Shown one piece after another: positions 40,355 through 48,924 of a DNA stretch of 64,000 nt. Within the stretch, counting starts at the first letter, position 1. Each line of letters opens with the position of its first letter. The notes beneath the pieces were generated by a model. It ran no database searches, was not told where the DNA came from, and saw nothing but the letters and a program-made list of their open reading frames with translations. The DNA lies in the NCBI RefSeq assembly GCF_034314085.1, contig NZ_JAVIWI010000001.1:2294001-2358000 (forward strand), given 5' to 3'. The DNA is from Undibacterium sp. 5I1. Its GTDB lineage: Bacteria; Pseudomonadota; Gammaproteobacteria; Burkholderiales; Burkholderiaceae_D. A program made the translations under genes and the position numbers.

Positions 40355-40777
40355 TCACCTATTTGTTAACTGTGTCGAGTTCGCTTCGACACGACGAATT
40401 GATTGAATCTGCGGAATAAGCCGCCTCCAACGTCGCACGGTAAAGATCCATTGGAACTGGAGTTGCAGCGCAATTCTGGATTTAAACCAAATCGACTGTC
40501 GGCGTGAAGCAAAATGTATGCATCTGGAATTCAACCATTCGCTGTCAAACCCTGACCATTCTCCGGCAATGCTTCCCAAGTTTGCAGAAACAGCGGGAGC
40601 AACTTCATAGTTATGAATAGCAATCACCTCTTCAATCGAATAGGGCGAAGCAGCGATGACGCGAGCAATATGGTCAAATTGAAAATCCTGGAGTTCTGTA
40701 TCAAGCCAAAAATCCGAAAGCGCCTCCCACACAGGAGCGCGCAGGAGTAGATCGTCGGCGGTGAGTGCTGCGCTCAT
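40355..40777 (-). CDS. DUF7079-like small protein
   Basis: 140 aa. The core (PVWEALSDFWLDTEL, RVIAASPYSIEEVIAIHNYEVAPAV, GEWSGFDSEWL) resembles the DUF7079 family, small proteins often found near secretion or immunity genes. The last 40 residues (basic RRWRRLIPQIQSIRRVE) look atypical for the family and may reflect a frame change near the end. It is 5 bp upstream of the tandem membrane genes on the same strand, so likely one operon. Function unknown. Confidence 0.55.
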   Translation of the reverse strand: MSAALTADDLLLRAPVWEALSDFWLDTELQDFQFDHIARVIAASPYSIEEVIAIHNYEVAPAVSANLGSIAGEWSGFDSEWLNSRCIHFASRRQSIWFKSRIALQLQFQWIFTVRRWRRLIPQIQSIRRVEANSTQLTNR

Positions 40778-41279
40778 ATATTGGACGATGTATGTTTATT
40801 CATCTTCAGTATGTAATGGAAACAGGGGAAATATATCGTCGGTTTGTCGGGGCTGGAAAACCGAATAAGGTGCCGTTTTACTCTGTCAGACTCAACAACA
40901 ATATACCTAGCTAGTCAGTGAAATTGGTATCTCAGATGGTTTTGATTCTATCAACGAAATTTACAGTGCTGATAAAATTTTTAGAGCCTCCGAATCAGCA
41001 TTTCCAGAGATCGAAAGACGCATCACTGGATTAGATACTCAGGCTATGCGTCATATGCATACTCCCCATATTTTTATAGAAATATGCCTTATCGCCCAAT
41101 CATTATATGGACAGTCTAAATATACCCCTACCGAGTAATTCAACATTACTACTAATCGCTGGTTAACGTATTAAGCCCAAAGATCCCCGTCGCTTGGATA
41201 AAGCCTTCAGCACTAAACATCTAGGCAAAAATAAAAAGACCAAAGATAAGCTTTGACTTGACCTCAAAATACTTCTATT
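40778..41279. other. gene-poor stretch with coding remnants
   Basis: From about 40910 an open frame without a start (SEIGISDGFDSINEIYSADK...) runs into the repeat copy C. A further tail (KDPRRLDKAFSTKHLGKNK) ends near 41257. Both look like fragments of lost genes. The repeat lies at 41060-41139 and the gbsR-type promoter at 41253-41299. Confidence 0.35.
41060..41139. repeat. dispersed palindromic repeat, copy C
   Basis: ATACTCCCCATATTTTTATAG at the left and ATATGGACAGTCTAAATATAC with a final CGAGTA on the right match copies A and D in order and spacing, about 80 bp in all. Confidence 0.65.
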
Positions 41280-41299
41280 ATTTCTGTAACGACAGAAAT
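41253..41299 (+). promoter_or_regulatory. promoter and operator of the GbsR/MarR-type gene
   Basis: TTGACT (41253-41258) and TATTAT (41276-41281) are 17 bases apart. The palindrome ATTTCTGT-AACG-ACAGAAAT (41280-41299) overlaps the -10 end, so bound repressor would block transcription. The same palindrome recurs at 42383-42402. Confidence 0.75.
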
Positions 41300-41311
41300 T
41301 AAGGAAATGCC

Positions 41312-41839
41312 ATGCAACTGACACCGACTATGCAAAAGTACATCCTTCATTGGGGTGAAATGGGTACACGCTGGGGTGTCAATCGTACTGTGGCACAAAT
41401 CCACGCACTGCTTTTCCTCAGCAATAAGCCACTACCAGCCGAGGATATTGCCGATACGCTGAATGTCGCCCGCTCTAATGTCAGCAATAGCCTGAAAGAA
41501 TTACAAAGCTGGGGGCTGGTAAAAATTACTCATGTGCTGGACGACCGCCGCGATCATTTTGTGGCCTTGCAAGACGTGTGGGAAATCTTCCGTGTCATTA
41601 GCGAAGAGCGTAAACGCCGCGAGATTGATCCTACCCTGACTGTATTGCGGGAATGCGCTTTGGAAGCGGAAAACGATCCAGGATTAGAAGCGGCGACTAA
41701 AGCCAAAATGGAGCAAGTGCTGGCTTTTTTGGAAATGCTGACGGCTACCTATGAAGACTATAAGCACCTACCACCGGCAACCTTGAAGAGATTTTTAAAA
41801 ATGGGTGGCAAGGTGGCGCGCCTGATCAGTAATGATTGA
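41312..41839 (+). CDS. GbsR/MarR-family transcriptional regulator
   Basis: 175 aa. A MarR-like winged helix fills residues 15-100 (GVNRTVAQIHALLFLSNKPLPAEDIADTLNVARSNVSNSLKELQSWGLVKITHVLDDRRDHFVA), followed by a helical dimerisation region. This matches GbsR-type regulators, which control osmoprotectant or membrane genes in other bacteria. An operator palindrome lies over its promoter and again before the membrane gene pair at 42415, so it probably represses itself and that pair. Confidence 0.88.
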   Translation: MQLTPTMQKYILHWGEMGTRWGVNRTVAQIHALLFLSNKPLPAEDIADTLNVARSNVSNSLKELQSWGLVKITHVLDDRRDHFVALQDVWEIFRVISEERKRREIDPTLTVLRECALEAENDPGLEAATKAKMEQVLAFLEMLTATYEDYKHLPPATLKRFLKMGGKVARLISND

Positions 41840-41915
41840 TTGCTCAAGCATTATCGTAAAAAAACATGCGCAAGTAAAAACATCCTAAACAATTTTGACT
41901 CAAGGAGTTACTAAA

Positions 41916-42338
41916 ATGAGCGCCATAAGTACCCCAAAACTAACGCTGTATTTCGATGGTAATTGCCCTTTCTGCGCAGCAGAAATGCATAGATTAAAAA
42001 CTTGGGATAGCGCGGGCAATCTGGAGTTTGCCGATATCGCCGCCGGTGATTTCTCATCTGATTTTTTGGGTGTGACCATGGAAGCACTCGGTCAGGAATT
42101 GCATAGTCTGACAGATCAAGGTGAGCTGTTGGTTGGGCTAGACAGTATGCTGGTCGCTTATACCTTGGTAGGCCGTGCATGGATGGTTGCACCTTTGCGC
42201 ATACGCTTGCTGCGCCCTGCACTGTCTAGCCTATATCGCAGTTTTGCCCGTAACCGTTATCGGATGTCTGCCTTATTGGGATACAAAATACCCGCTTGTA
42301 ATGAGGGCGTATGTCGCAGAGAGAATCCGTTTCTGTAA
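41916..42338 (+). CDS. thiol-disulfide oxidoreductase, DCC/DUF393 family
   Basis: 140 aa from ATG 41916 (AAGGAG eight bases before). YFDGNCPFCAAEM carries the CxxC of the DCC family, which begins LFDGxCxxC. The rest (DSMLVAYTLVGRAWMVAPLRI, SLYRSFARNRYRMS) follows the family. Physiological partner unknown. Second gene after the regulator; 76 bp before the next, which has its own operator. Confidence 0.85.
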   Translation: MSAISTPKLTLYFDGNCPFCAAEMHRLKTWDSAGNLEFADIAAGDFSSDFLGVTMEALGQELHSLTDQGELLVGLDSMLVAYTLVGRAWMVAPLRIRLLRPALSSLYRSFARNRYRMSALLGYKIPACNEGVCRRENPFL

Positions 42339-42382
42339 TCGGCGCCTTATTTCCGCTTTTTTTCGCCTTTTTTTCACCAGTT

Positions 42383-42402
42383 ATTTCTGTCTATACAGAA
42401 AT
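42383..42402 (+). promoter_or_regulatory. second operator palindrome
   Basis: ATTTCTGT-CTAT-ACAGAAAT, identical half-sites to 41280-41299 with a different 4-base spacer, 12 bases before the gene at 42415, the same distance as at the regulator gene. Confidence 0.75.
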
Positions 42403-42414
42403 TAGAGATATAAA

Positions 42415-42912
42415 ATGAGTTCCATACCAAAAAACACAAAAAGAATATGGCTGGTCAGGTGGATGTACGCCGCTGCCGCGATGCATTTATTGGTCGGTGC
42501 TTTGTTACCCTGGATCGCCAATGCATCAATTTTCAATAATTACCATCACGGGATAGAACTCGCCTTCTGGGGCGATGCCTGGAATAGTTTACATACCTTG
42601 ACTACATCGGGCGCCGCGACAGTACGTGCCCAGCAGGTTTGGTGGATATCGCTATTTGGGCCGACGGTGCAATCCACCGCGATCTGGATGGGCGCACTGG
42701 TCTATTTTGGCGACCAGCAACGTAGCAGCTTCGCCTGGAAAGCTCTCATTATCGGGATCGTCGTGTGGGCACCGCAAGACATGCTGATCTCATTACAAGC
42801 CGATTGCTGGAACCATGTCTGGGTTGACCTGTTCGCGGTAGTCATGATGTTGCCTCCGCTGATCTGGCTATGGCGCGAAGATCAAACCACATTGACCAAG
42901 GCTGCATCATGA
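42415..42912 (+). CDS. four-helix membrane protein of unknown function
   Basis: 165 aa with about four membrane helices (WMYAAAAMHLLVGALLPWIA; VWWISLFGPTVQSTAIWMGAL; ALIIGIVVWAPQDMLISL; VDLFAVVMMLPPLIWLW). No family recognised. Its start is 12 bases after the operator palindrome and its stop overlaps the next gene by 4 bases. Likely part of the regulator-controlled membrane operon with the next genes. Confidence 0.7.
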   Translation: MSSIPKNTKRIWLVRWMYAAAAMHLLVGALLPWIANASIFNNYHHGIELAFWGDAWNSLHTLTTSGAATVRAQQVWWISLFGPTVQSTAIWMGALVYFGDQQRSSFAWKALIIGIVVWAPQDMLISLQADCWNHVWVDLFAVVMMLPPLIWLWREDQTTLTKAAS

Positions 42913-43439
42913 ATAGCATTCTTTGGATTTTAGTGGCGCAAGGTGTCTTAGGCGCATTGGATGTACTGATCAATCACGAGTGGCGAGAAGGCTTGCCGCA
43001 ACGACCTAGCGCCATTCTGGAGCAAGCCATCCACGGCGTGCGTGAGGTTTTATATGCCGTGGTCTTTGCCGGACTTGCCTGGTTTGAATGGCACGGTAGC
43101 TGGGCCTGGCTTCTTGCAGCAGTGCTGGTGATTGAGGTCTTGCTCACCGCCTGGGATTTTGTAGAAGAAGATCGCACACGCACATTATCTGCCACCGAGC
43201 GCGTCATGCATCTGGCGCTGAGCATGGGCGGTGGCGCTTATTGCTCCTTGCTGATTCCGGTTTTATTGACTTGGGCGACATTGCCAGATCAGATGCATTA
43301 CGTCCACTACGGCGTTACCTCATGGTTATTAAGTCTGATGAGCATCGGCGTATTTGGCTGGGGTGTCCGAGATATGTTGGCAGCGTGGACGATGCAAAGT
43401 ACGAAGTCAGCGGCGCATTTTTCAATCGCATCCAGCTAA
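42909..43439 (+). CDS. membrane protein of unknown function
   Basis: 176 aa with about five helices (ILWILVAQGVLGALDVLI, VLYAVVFAGLAWFEW, WLLAAVLVIEVLLTAW, CSLLIPVLLTWATL, WLLSLMSIGVFGWGVRDML). ATG 42909 overlaps the previous stop (ATGA), so the two are coupled. Families of this kind occur with SDR/DoxX-like genes in this order (see next genes). Confidence 0.75.
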   Translation: MNSILWILVAQGVLGALDVLINHEWREGLPQRPSAILEQAIHGVREVLYAVVFAGLAWFEWHGSWAWLLAAVLVIEVLLTAWDFVEEDRTRTLSATERVMHLALSMGGGAYCSLLIPVLLTWATLPDQMHYVHYGVTSWLLSLMSIGVFGWGVRDMLAAWTMQSTKSAAHFSIASS

Positions 43440-43492
43440 TGAGCTAATTCATTGCAATTATAAAAGTGGGGCTAAAAGAAGAAGGATCAGAG

Positions 43493-43923
43493 ATGAACAT
43501 ACTTGTATTAGGTGCGACCGGTCTGATAGGCAGCAACGTAGCGGTGGCCTTGCTCCAAAGTGGATACAAGGTGATTGCGGCAAGCCGCAACAAACCAACT
43601 GCGACGCCCGTTAACCAAAAATCTGCAAAGTCGGCCACAAGCTCCCAATGGCGTGAGATTGATTTTGTCGGCATGACGACAGAACAAGCCTGGTTGCCGC
43701 ATTTAAAAAATATTGATGTTGTCATCAATTGTGTGGGAATTATTCGCGAAGTCAAAGCTGGTGATTTTGATGTGCTGCACCGGGCTGCGCCGTCGCCTTG
43801 TTTGCTGCATGCGAGCGGCTTGGTATCGATCAGGTTATTCAGGTTTCTGCTTTGGGTAGCCACGCAGATGCCACGACCGGGTACTGGCGCAGCAAAGGTG
43901 CTGCCGAAGACGATTTGCAGTAA
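43493..43923 (+). pseudogene. NAD(P)-binding (SDR/NmrA-like) gene, frameshifted and truncated
   Basis: MNILVLGATGLIGSNVAVALLQ is the dinucleotide-binding start. Around 43795 the frame breaks after VLHRAAP. The continuation LFAACERLGIDQVIQVSALG... is in another frame to TAA 43921-43923. Homologous genes are much longer, usually with a membrane domain, so the 3' part is also missing. It is a decayed gene in the regulator operon. Confidence 0.8.
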
Positions 43924-44049
43924 CAGCGTTTGAAAACAAAAAACTACCCTTACTGATCATGATGCTCATCATGTTCATCATGTGGCGCGTAACGAATTCG
44001 CATGCCGTCAACGCCATATCAACAAAAAATACAAAAACGAAAAAATAAG

Positions 44050-44514
44050 ATGGACTATCTCGCCATAAAAACGCTGCATATCCTGTCTGCGACCTTGATG
44101 TTTGGTACTGAATTTGGTACCGCGTTCTACCTGTTTTTTATCAATCGCAGCGGCAATGTTCAGGCAATCGCCTTGGTGACGCAATGGGTTGTGCGCGCTG
44201 ATTGGTGGTTCACGACACCTGCGGTGATTATCCAGCCACTTTCTGGTTTTTGGATGATACGGCTTGCAGGTTTTCCGCTCAGTTCCAGCGGGATGATCTG
44301 GTCACTAGCGCTGTATGTTCTGGCAGCGGTTTGCTGATTACCCGTAGTTTGGTTGCAGTTAAAAATGCGCAACATGGCAGCGCTGGCAGCAAGCAACAAT
44401 CTGGCATTACCAGACCGCTGCTGATTATTTGAAAAAATCCGGACTGCGTTGGGATTCCCGGCATTTGGCGAGTTGCTTGTTGTATATTGGTTGATGGTGC
44501 ACAAACCAGTTTGA
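44050..44514 (+). pseudogene. DUF2269 integral membrane protein with two in-frame TGA
   Basis: From ATG 44050 the frame runs to TGA 44512 over 154 codons, reading as a complete DUF2269 protein (LHILSATLMFGTEFGTAFYL start; PVVWLQLKMRN; FGELLVVYWLMVHKPV end). It is interrupted by TGA at 44335 and 44422. At both sites homologues are expected to have Trp (CWLPVVWLQ and RYWR-type), so each is probably a single TGG-to-TGA change. Two nonsense changes in a row argue for a dead gene. Confidence 0.75.
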
Positions 44515-44539
44515 GACTGTTCTTTTAGCTTTTTTAAAG

Positions 44540-44616
44540 ACTTCACACATCATGACAATTAACTTGATTTCTTGCGTCGAATAAGACAACAAATACGAAC
44601 GAAAAGTGTGTGAAGT
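44540..44616. other. long-range inverted repeat
   Basis: ACTTCACACA (44540-44549) and TGTGTGAAGT (44607-44616), with AGCT on each outer side. It lies between the DUF2269 remnant and the convergent gene at 44698. Possibly a bidirectional terminator or small element; the loop holds nothing else. Confidence 0.35.
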
Positions 44617-44697
44617 ACAGGAGCTATTTTAGAAAAAATTCGGCTATTTGAAACGCTAATGTAACGTCTCAAATCAGCGGGTAATTCTTATATTATC

Positions 44698-45156
44698 TTA
44701 TTTTATTTCTTTAATCTGATCTGCATTTTTTACCAAAATATGTGTTTGGTAATAATACTTGTCAGTTTTAACGCCTTTCTCAAAAAACCAAACCGTTACT
44801 CTCTTAATGGTGCCCTGCACGCGAATACGATGTCCTTTAATGAGCGGATCAAGATCATTACCTAAAGTGTGTACCAACTCCGCTTCAGCGGTTGGATACA
44901 CATCTACTGAGATATTTTTCGGATCGCGATAATCTTCTTCTGAATTCAGGATAATCCTGTCTTTCAGATGTCCGATAGCTTTAACTTCCATCGTAAAGTT
45001 TACCTTGACACCTGCAGGTGCAGCTCTTGCCGCCATATCAACCAGTTGTACAGGATTAGAGATTAATGGCTCAGCATCTTGTGCTTGTGCCATATTTTCT
45101 GTCATGGTAAAAATAAGGGTGGCAATACTCAAGCACGCCATAGTTTTTTTCAACAT
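44698..45156 (-). CDS. exported protein of unknown function
   Basis: 152 aa from ATG 45156. Signal peptide (KKTMACLSIATLIFTMTENMAQA). The mature part has VKAIGHLKDRIILNSEEDYRDPKNISVDVYPTA and ends in HILVKNADQIKEIK, suggesting an OB-fold-like beta barrel (GHRIRVQGTIKRVTVW). No enzyme motif. It follows the PPIase gene by 28 bases on the same strand and may be a periplasmic partner. Confidence 0.7.
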   Translation of the reverse strand: MLKKTMACLSIATLIFTMTENMAQAQDAEPLISNPVQLVDMAARAAPAGVKVNFTMEVKAIGHLKDRIILNSEEDYRDPKNISVDVYPTAEAELVHTLGNDLDPLIKGHRIRVQGTIKRVTVWFFEKGVKTDKYYYQTHILVKNADQIKEIK

Positions 45157-45184
45157 AGGTAGTTTCTTTGATTTGTAGAAGAGA

Positions 45185-46195
45185 TTACTGCATCGCCCGC
45201 ACAGGAATCGGCACATTACATAAATCAATATAGCCTGCGGGGACTTTGTACCAATCACCGCCACGGTTACGTTGTGCTTCAACGATTGCTTTAAAGGTTG
45301 GCGTATCGGTGCGTATGACTTCCAATTTACTCCGTTCGGCTTCTGGCACATCGGCAGCGATACGGATGGATTTGATCGGTGTCTTGATCTCGGTTTCTTT
45401 ATAAAAACCCAAAGGGCCGGTACCGCGTGGCAGGGTGGTCAGTAGTTCTATCCCCTGCCTTATCCGGCCGACCAAAGTGACATTTCTGTCCAATTGGCGT
45501 GGCGCATGGCCGCTTACTATATACATTGAGCTGCCGTCACCGCTCGTTACCTCGTTGCTTCTGCCAATCCCGACACTGGCATAACAATGTGCCAGCCAGG
45601 CAGTGCCGGTTTTGGGATCACGTCCAGCCGGAAAGCCGTCTGCATGACCAACTTGGGGGGCAAACCCATCTGCATCCGGCAAGCGTGTAAATGGCAGTTT
45701 TTTATCGTACTTAACGGTGAATTCAGGATCCAGATTTTTTCGGGCAGTTTTGACTTCGCGCTTTTTTGCTGGATTTTCATCTTCGGGATCGCCCCATTGG
45801 ACGACGTAATTTTCTTGTGAGCGTATGACCACAAGCCCATTGAAATATCCCTCGCTGACCAACGCTTTGATATTCTTCACATGATCAGGAGCGAAGTCGG
45901 GCGCAAGCTCAATCACCACCCGTCCTTTTTCTAGATCCATATACAAGGTGTTGTTTGGATCAAGTGGACGCCAGTCAGTTGCCGCAGAAGCTTTAATTAG
46001 ATCTGCCATGGTGGGTTTTGCAACCGCTTTTGCGGAGGTAGTGGCGGGCGTCTTTGTCAAGGGCTTGGTATCACTAGCGAACGCGGTATTGACCCAGGCA
46101 GTTGACAGCAACAAGCTGGTGGCAGTTAATGCGGCGCCAGCCAGCTTTGTTTTTTTACAGGAATGCGGAACAGAACTTTGTACAGATGCGTGCAT
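45185..46195 (-). CDS. periplasmic cyclophilin-type peptidyl-prolyl isomerase
   Basis: 336 aa. The signal peptide ([24 protein letters not shown]) precedes the cyclophilin domain: [34 protein letters not shown], then [20 protein letters not shown], and [15 protein letters not shown]. It speeds proline isomerisation of exported proteins. GGAG seven bases before ATG. The longer form (about 336 against 165-190 residues) has an extra C-terminal segment, as in several betaproteobacteria. Confidence 0.88.
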   Translation of the reverse strand: MHASVQSSVPHSCKKTKLAGAALTATSLLLSTAWVNTAFASDTKPLTKTPATTSAKAVAKPTMADLIKASAATDWRPLDPNNTLYMDLEKGRVVIELAPDFAPDHVKNIKALVSEGYFNGLVVIRSQENYVVQWGDPEDENPAKKREVKTARKNLDPEFTVKYDKKLPFTRLPDADGFAPQVGHADGFPAGRDPKTGTAWLAHCYASVGIGRSNEVTSGDGSSMYIVSGHAPRQLDRNVTLVGRIRQGIELLTTLPRGTGPLGFYKETEIKTPIKSIRIAADVPEAERSKLEVIRTDTPTFKAIVEAQRNRGGDWYKVPAGYIDLCNVPIPVRAMQ

Positions 46196-46471
46196 AACGT
46201 GACTCCGAAAAAATAACGAATACTATGGACTTATTAATAGAAATTGCCTGCCAAGCAAGATTATTGAAGGTACGCGATAGGTAGAAATTTGTCTAGTGTC
46301 TGTGGTGTCCAGAAGGATGCATAGTCATACAAATACAAGGTGTATTTGTAGAGAATTTATAGTGTATTTGAACTAAGGTCTACATAAAGCTGACTGAAAA
46401 TATTTTCTATAAATGAGCTAATAAACTGATGCACTTGTTATGATCAATATTTAGAAAAAGTATGCCATTTT

Positions 46472-46963
46472 ATGAAACCTACTCGCTCCGGATTTACCTT
46501 AGTAGAAATGATGGTCGTCATCGCGATTATTGGCATCTTGGGTACGATAGCATATCCGTCGATACAATTGCGCTTTGTCAGGCAGCAAATCGAATCAATT
46601 ACTCCGCTCACCGATGTCGCAAAAAAACCCATCGCAGCAGCATGGACTGCTACACAAAAAATGCCGGCTGATAATGCCGCCGCTGGTTTGCCTAGTGCCG
46701 ATAAAATGGTCGGAAATTTTGTGAGTAATGTGAACGTACAGGATGGCGCAATCACAGTCACCTTTGGCAACCAGGCAAACAATGCCATCAAAGGCAAACT
46801 ACTAACGCTGCGCCCTGCAGTCGTCTTAGATGCGCAAGTCGTTCCAGTAGCGTGGATCTGCGGCGGGGCAGATGTTCCCGAAAAAATGACGGCATTAGGC
46901 ATTGATCAGACAACAGTTCCGGCCGGGATGTTGTCATTTAGTTGCCAGAAACGGACTAAATAA
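46472..46963 (+). CDS. type IV pilin-like protein
   Basis: 163 aa. The prepilin leader and N-methylation motif (GFTLVEMMVVIAIIGILGTIAYP) are followed by a globular domain with a C-terminal Cys pair region (WICGGADVP, LSFSCQK). It is a single gene: no other pilus genes are near, so it may be a minor pilin or a displaced copy. A ribosome site is not obvious. Expect the prepilin peptidase PilD elsewhere to cut after Gly7. Confidence 0.88.
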   Translation: MKPTRSGFTLVEMMVVIAIIGILGTIAYPSIQLRFVRQQIESITPLTDVAKKPIAAAWTATQKMPADNAAAGLPSADKMVGNFVSNVNVQDGAITVTFGNQANNAIKGKLLTLRPAVVLDAQVVPVAWICGGADVPEKMTALGIDQTTVPAGMLSFSCQKRTK

Positions 46964-47162
46964 TAAGGTGTGCATAAGGTGTCACTAAGTCTTTCATCTT
47001 CAGTTGAAAGCGTATTGAATTCGTTTTTAAGGAGCTATAACGTCGCTCGCCGATTGAAGACCTTGAAAGAAATGAGACCTTATGAATTCATCTTTTTTTG
47101 CTGCATAAAAAAACAGAACGATTTATCGTTAATCAGCCGCATTGCATTACAGGGCTAAACAC

Positions 47163-47363
47163 CTAGTATTTCAATTTTTCACATTGCGCATTTTTGAATG
47201 GTCCGCTGGTACGTTCCCATCCTGCTCCTGGTGAAATTTGCGAGCAAACTTCTGCCGTATCAATCTTGCTGCGCCATTTGTACCAATCGGCAGGGGCTGC
47301 ATTGGCACTGAAGGCCGGCACCACAGACAATGACAGTAAAAATAACTTGGATAAGATGTTCAT
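47163..47363 (-). CDS. small exported protein of unknown function
   Basis: 66 aa: signal peptide (LSKLFLLSLSVVPAFSANA) then a 45-residue mature part with two Cys (VCSQI, QCEKL), likely a disulfide. No family recognised. Stands alone upstream of ribB. Confidence 0.6.
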   Translation of the reverse strand: MNILSKLFLLSLSVVPAFSANAAPADWYKWRSKIDTAEVCSQISPGAGWERTSGPFKNAQCEKLKY

Positions 47364-47489
47364 TTTAAATATGAGATAAAAACTAAGCCCAGTTTAAGCG
47401 AAACTGGATACATCACAAACCCAATGATGTATCCAGTAAATAATTCAGTCTAGCCTTTTTGTTTTCCCCTCAAATATATCGCTAACTCA

Positions 47490-48125
47490 TCAATCGTTAG
47501 TCGTTAGCATCACAAGATCATGCGCAGCGGCATAACACTCAATCTCTGCTCCTTTCGCCATACTGCCGTCAGGATTCATCAGTTCACATAACACTGCTGC
47601 AGGCTTTAAGCCTGCCAACTGCATTAAATCGATGGAGCCTTCGGTATGCCCGCGGCGAGTCAATACGCCACCAGCAACCGCACGCAATGGGAAAACATGG
47701 CCAGGACGTGCCAGATCACCAGGGACAGCGTGGTCAGCAATTGCCGCTTTCACAGTAGTTACGCGATCAGTCGCAGATACGCCAGTCGTAACGCCAATTT
47801 TAGCTTCAATACTTACGGTAAAGGCAGTGCCAAAGCGACTGTCGTTCGTCACAACCATCGAGGGCAATGCTAATTGCTTCACCCGCTCATCCGTAAGGCA
47901 AAGACAGACAATCCCGCTACCATCGCGTATCAATCTGGCCATGCTATCGGTCGTGATTTTTTCTGCTGCAACAATAAGATCGGCTTCATTCTCCCGATCA
48001 AAATCATCCATTAACAGAATAGGTCGCCCCTCTGATAAATCAGATAAGGCACGTGAAAGACGTTCTGCGAATGGTGGCAAAACCAAAGGCAAAACTAAGG
48101 AACTTGTTACAGTGGATATCAACAT
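47490..48125 (-). CDS. ribB: 3,4-dihydroxy-2-butanone-4-phosphate synthase
   Basis: 211 aa from ATG 48125, placed after the FMN riboswitch (the open frame upstream runs through the riboswitch and is not translated). Motifs: [15 protein letters not shown] (Mg-binding Glu pair), [23 protein letters not shown] and [11 protein letters not shown]. It makes the four-carbon unit of riboflavin from ribulose 5-phosphate. No GTP cyclohydrolase II domain is fused. A riboswitch-regulated stand-alone ribB fits a riboflavin supply gene. Confidence 0.93.
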   Translation of the reverse strand: MLISTVTSSLVLPLVLPPFAERLSRALSDLSEGRPILLMDDFDRENEADLIVAAEKITTDSMARLIRDGSGIVCLCLTDERVKQLALPSMVVTNDSRFGTAFTVSIEAKIGVTTGVSATDRVTTVKAAIADHAVPGDLARPGHVFPLRAVAGGVLTRRGHTEGSIDLMQLAGLKPAAVLCELMNPDGSMAKGAEIECYAAAHDLVMLTTND

Positions 48126-48250
48126 AATAGAAACGCTCCGCAAAAAAAGTGCAAAAGACGTTTCAGGGGATTTTGAATAGCCAAACGCAAGCAACACAAG
48201 CGCGCTCGAATAAACGAACGTGCTTGTGCGTGCATTAAGTGTGGCGCATC

Positions 48251-48427
48251 TTCTTTCATCCGGACTATGACCGTCGGCTCTGGAGTCAAACCAGATCTGC
48301 TGACCTTCCAACGCAAATTCACTGTTCCGAAAATGTGATTCGTTGCAAGCGCTCGCGGGCTTGTTCAAGCATCAACTACTTGTTTGAACTTACCGCCGGT
48401 GGGGAGTTTCACCCCGCCCTGAAGACG
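48251..48427 (-). promoter_or_regulatory. FMN riboswitch (RFN element) of ribB
   Basis: On the minus strand the RFN core is intact: the 5' arm GGGGTGAAACTCCCCACCGG, the inner hairpins, and the 3' arm with CCAGAGCCGACGGTCATAGT and GTCCGGATGAA. It lies 126 bases before ribB. A TATAAT-like -10 on the minus strand (48462-48457) is 30 bases upstream of its 5' end. High FMN should switch ribB off. Confidence 0.95.
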
Positions 48428-48593
48428 TACTACTTACCGAATTAGTCGGCTTGACGATTATACAGATTTGGGAAAATTGAAGATCAAGCGACGATTTCTA
48501 TCGTTGATCCTGTTGAATCCCTCATGAACCATCTCGACAGCAAACAGCGATTGGAACAGGCGTTAAAAATGCTAGAGATTCAGTCATCTATTG

Positions 48594-48676
48594 AATATAC
48601 TCCCTATTATTTATATAAAAAATACCCCAATCTCCTTTTAATACATGGACGATCAAAATGTACTCATATGGAGTAT
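48594..48676. repeat. dispersed palindromic repeat, copy D
   Basis: AATATACTCCCTATTATTTAT at the left; ACATGGACGATCAAAATGTAC and a closing TGGAGTAT at the right. It is the best-preserved palindromic copy, about 83 bp. A 73-codon frame (48524-48745) runs through it and is judged spurious. The remaining gap 48428-48593 and 48746-48924 shows nothing clear. Confidence 0.7.
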
Positions 48677-48924
48677 AACTATTATCAAAATAAAAAGAGA
48701 CAGCAAACTCAATCAAATATAAAGAAAAATCTTGATGCCGCATGACAATGTATGATCCGAACTTCGCTGGATTAAGTATCAGAGTATTAAATATACATCA
48801 TTCAAATAATGTCTATCCATATGTCAAAACTACATATAAGCAAATAAAGACTAAGTAGTTTGGATTAAGGCTCAGATTCTTTACTATGCTGTTACTTTCA
48901 ACATGGTGATATGAACGGGGTAGT

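Noticed and set aside
44335..44424. UGA recoded as selenocysteine or Trp in the DUF2269 gene
   Set aside because: No selenocysteine element is seen, other genes use TGA as stop, and the neighbouring gene is also broken, so decay is simpler.
46970..47158. A 62-codon frame after the pilin-like gene
   Set aside because: No ribosome site, no domain and unusual composition; treated as chance.
48126..48368. An 81-codon N-terminal extension of RibB
   Set aside because: This DNA is the FMN riboswitch and its leader; homologues start at the ATG at 48125.
48524..48745. A 73-codon frame after ribB
   Set aside because: It runs through palindromic repeat copy D, lacks a ribosome site and resembles no protein.
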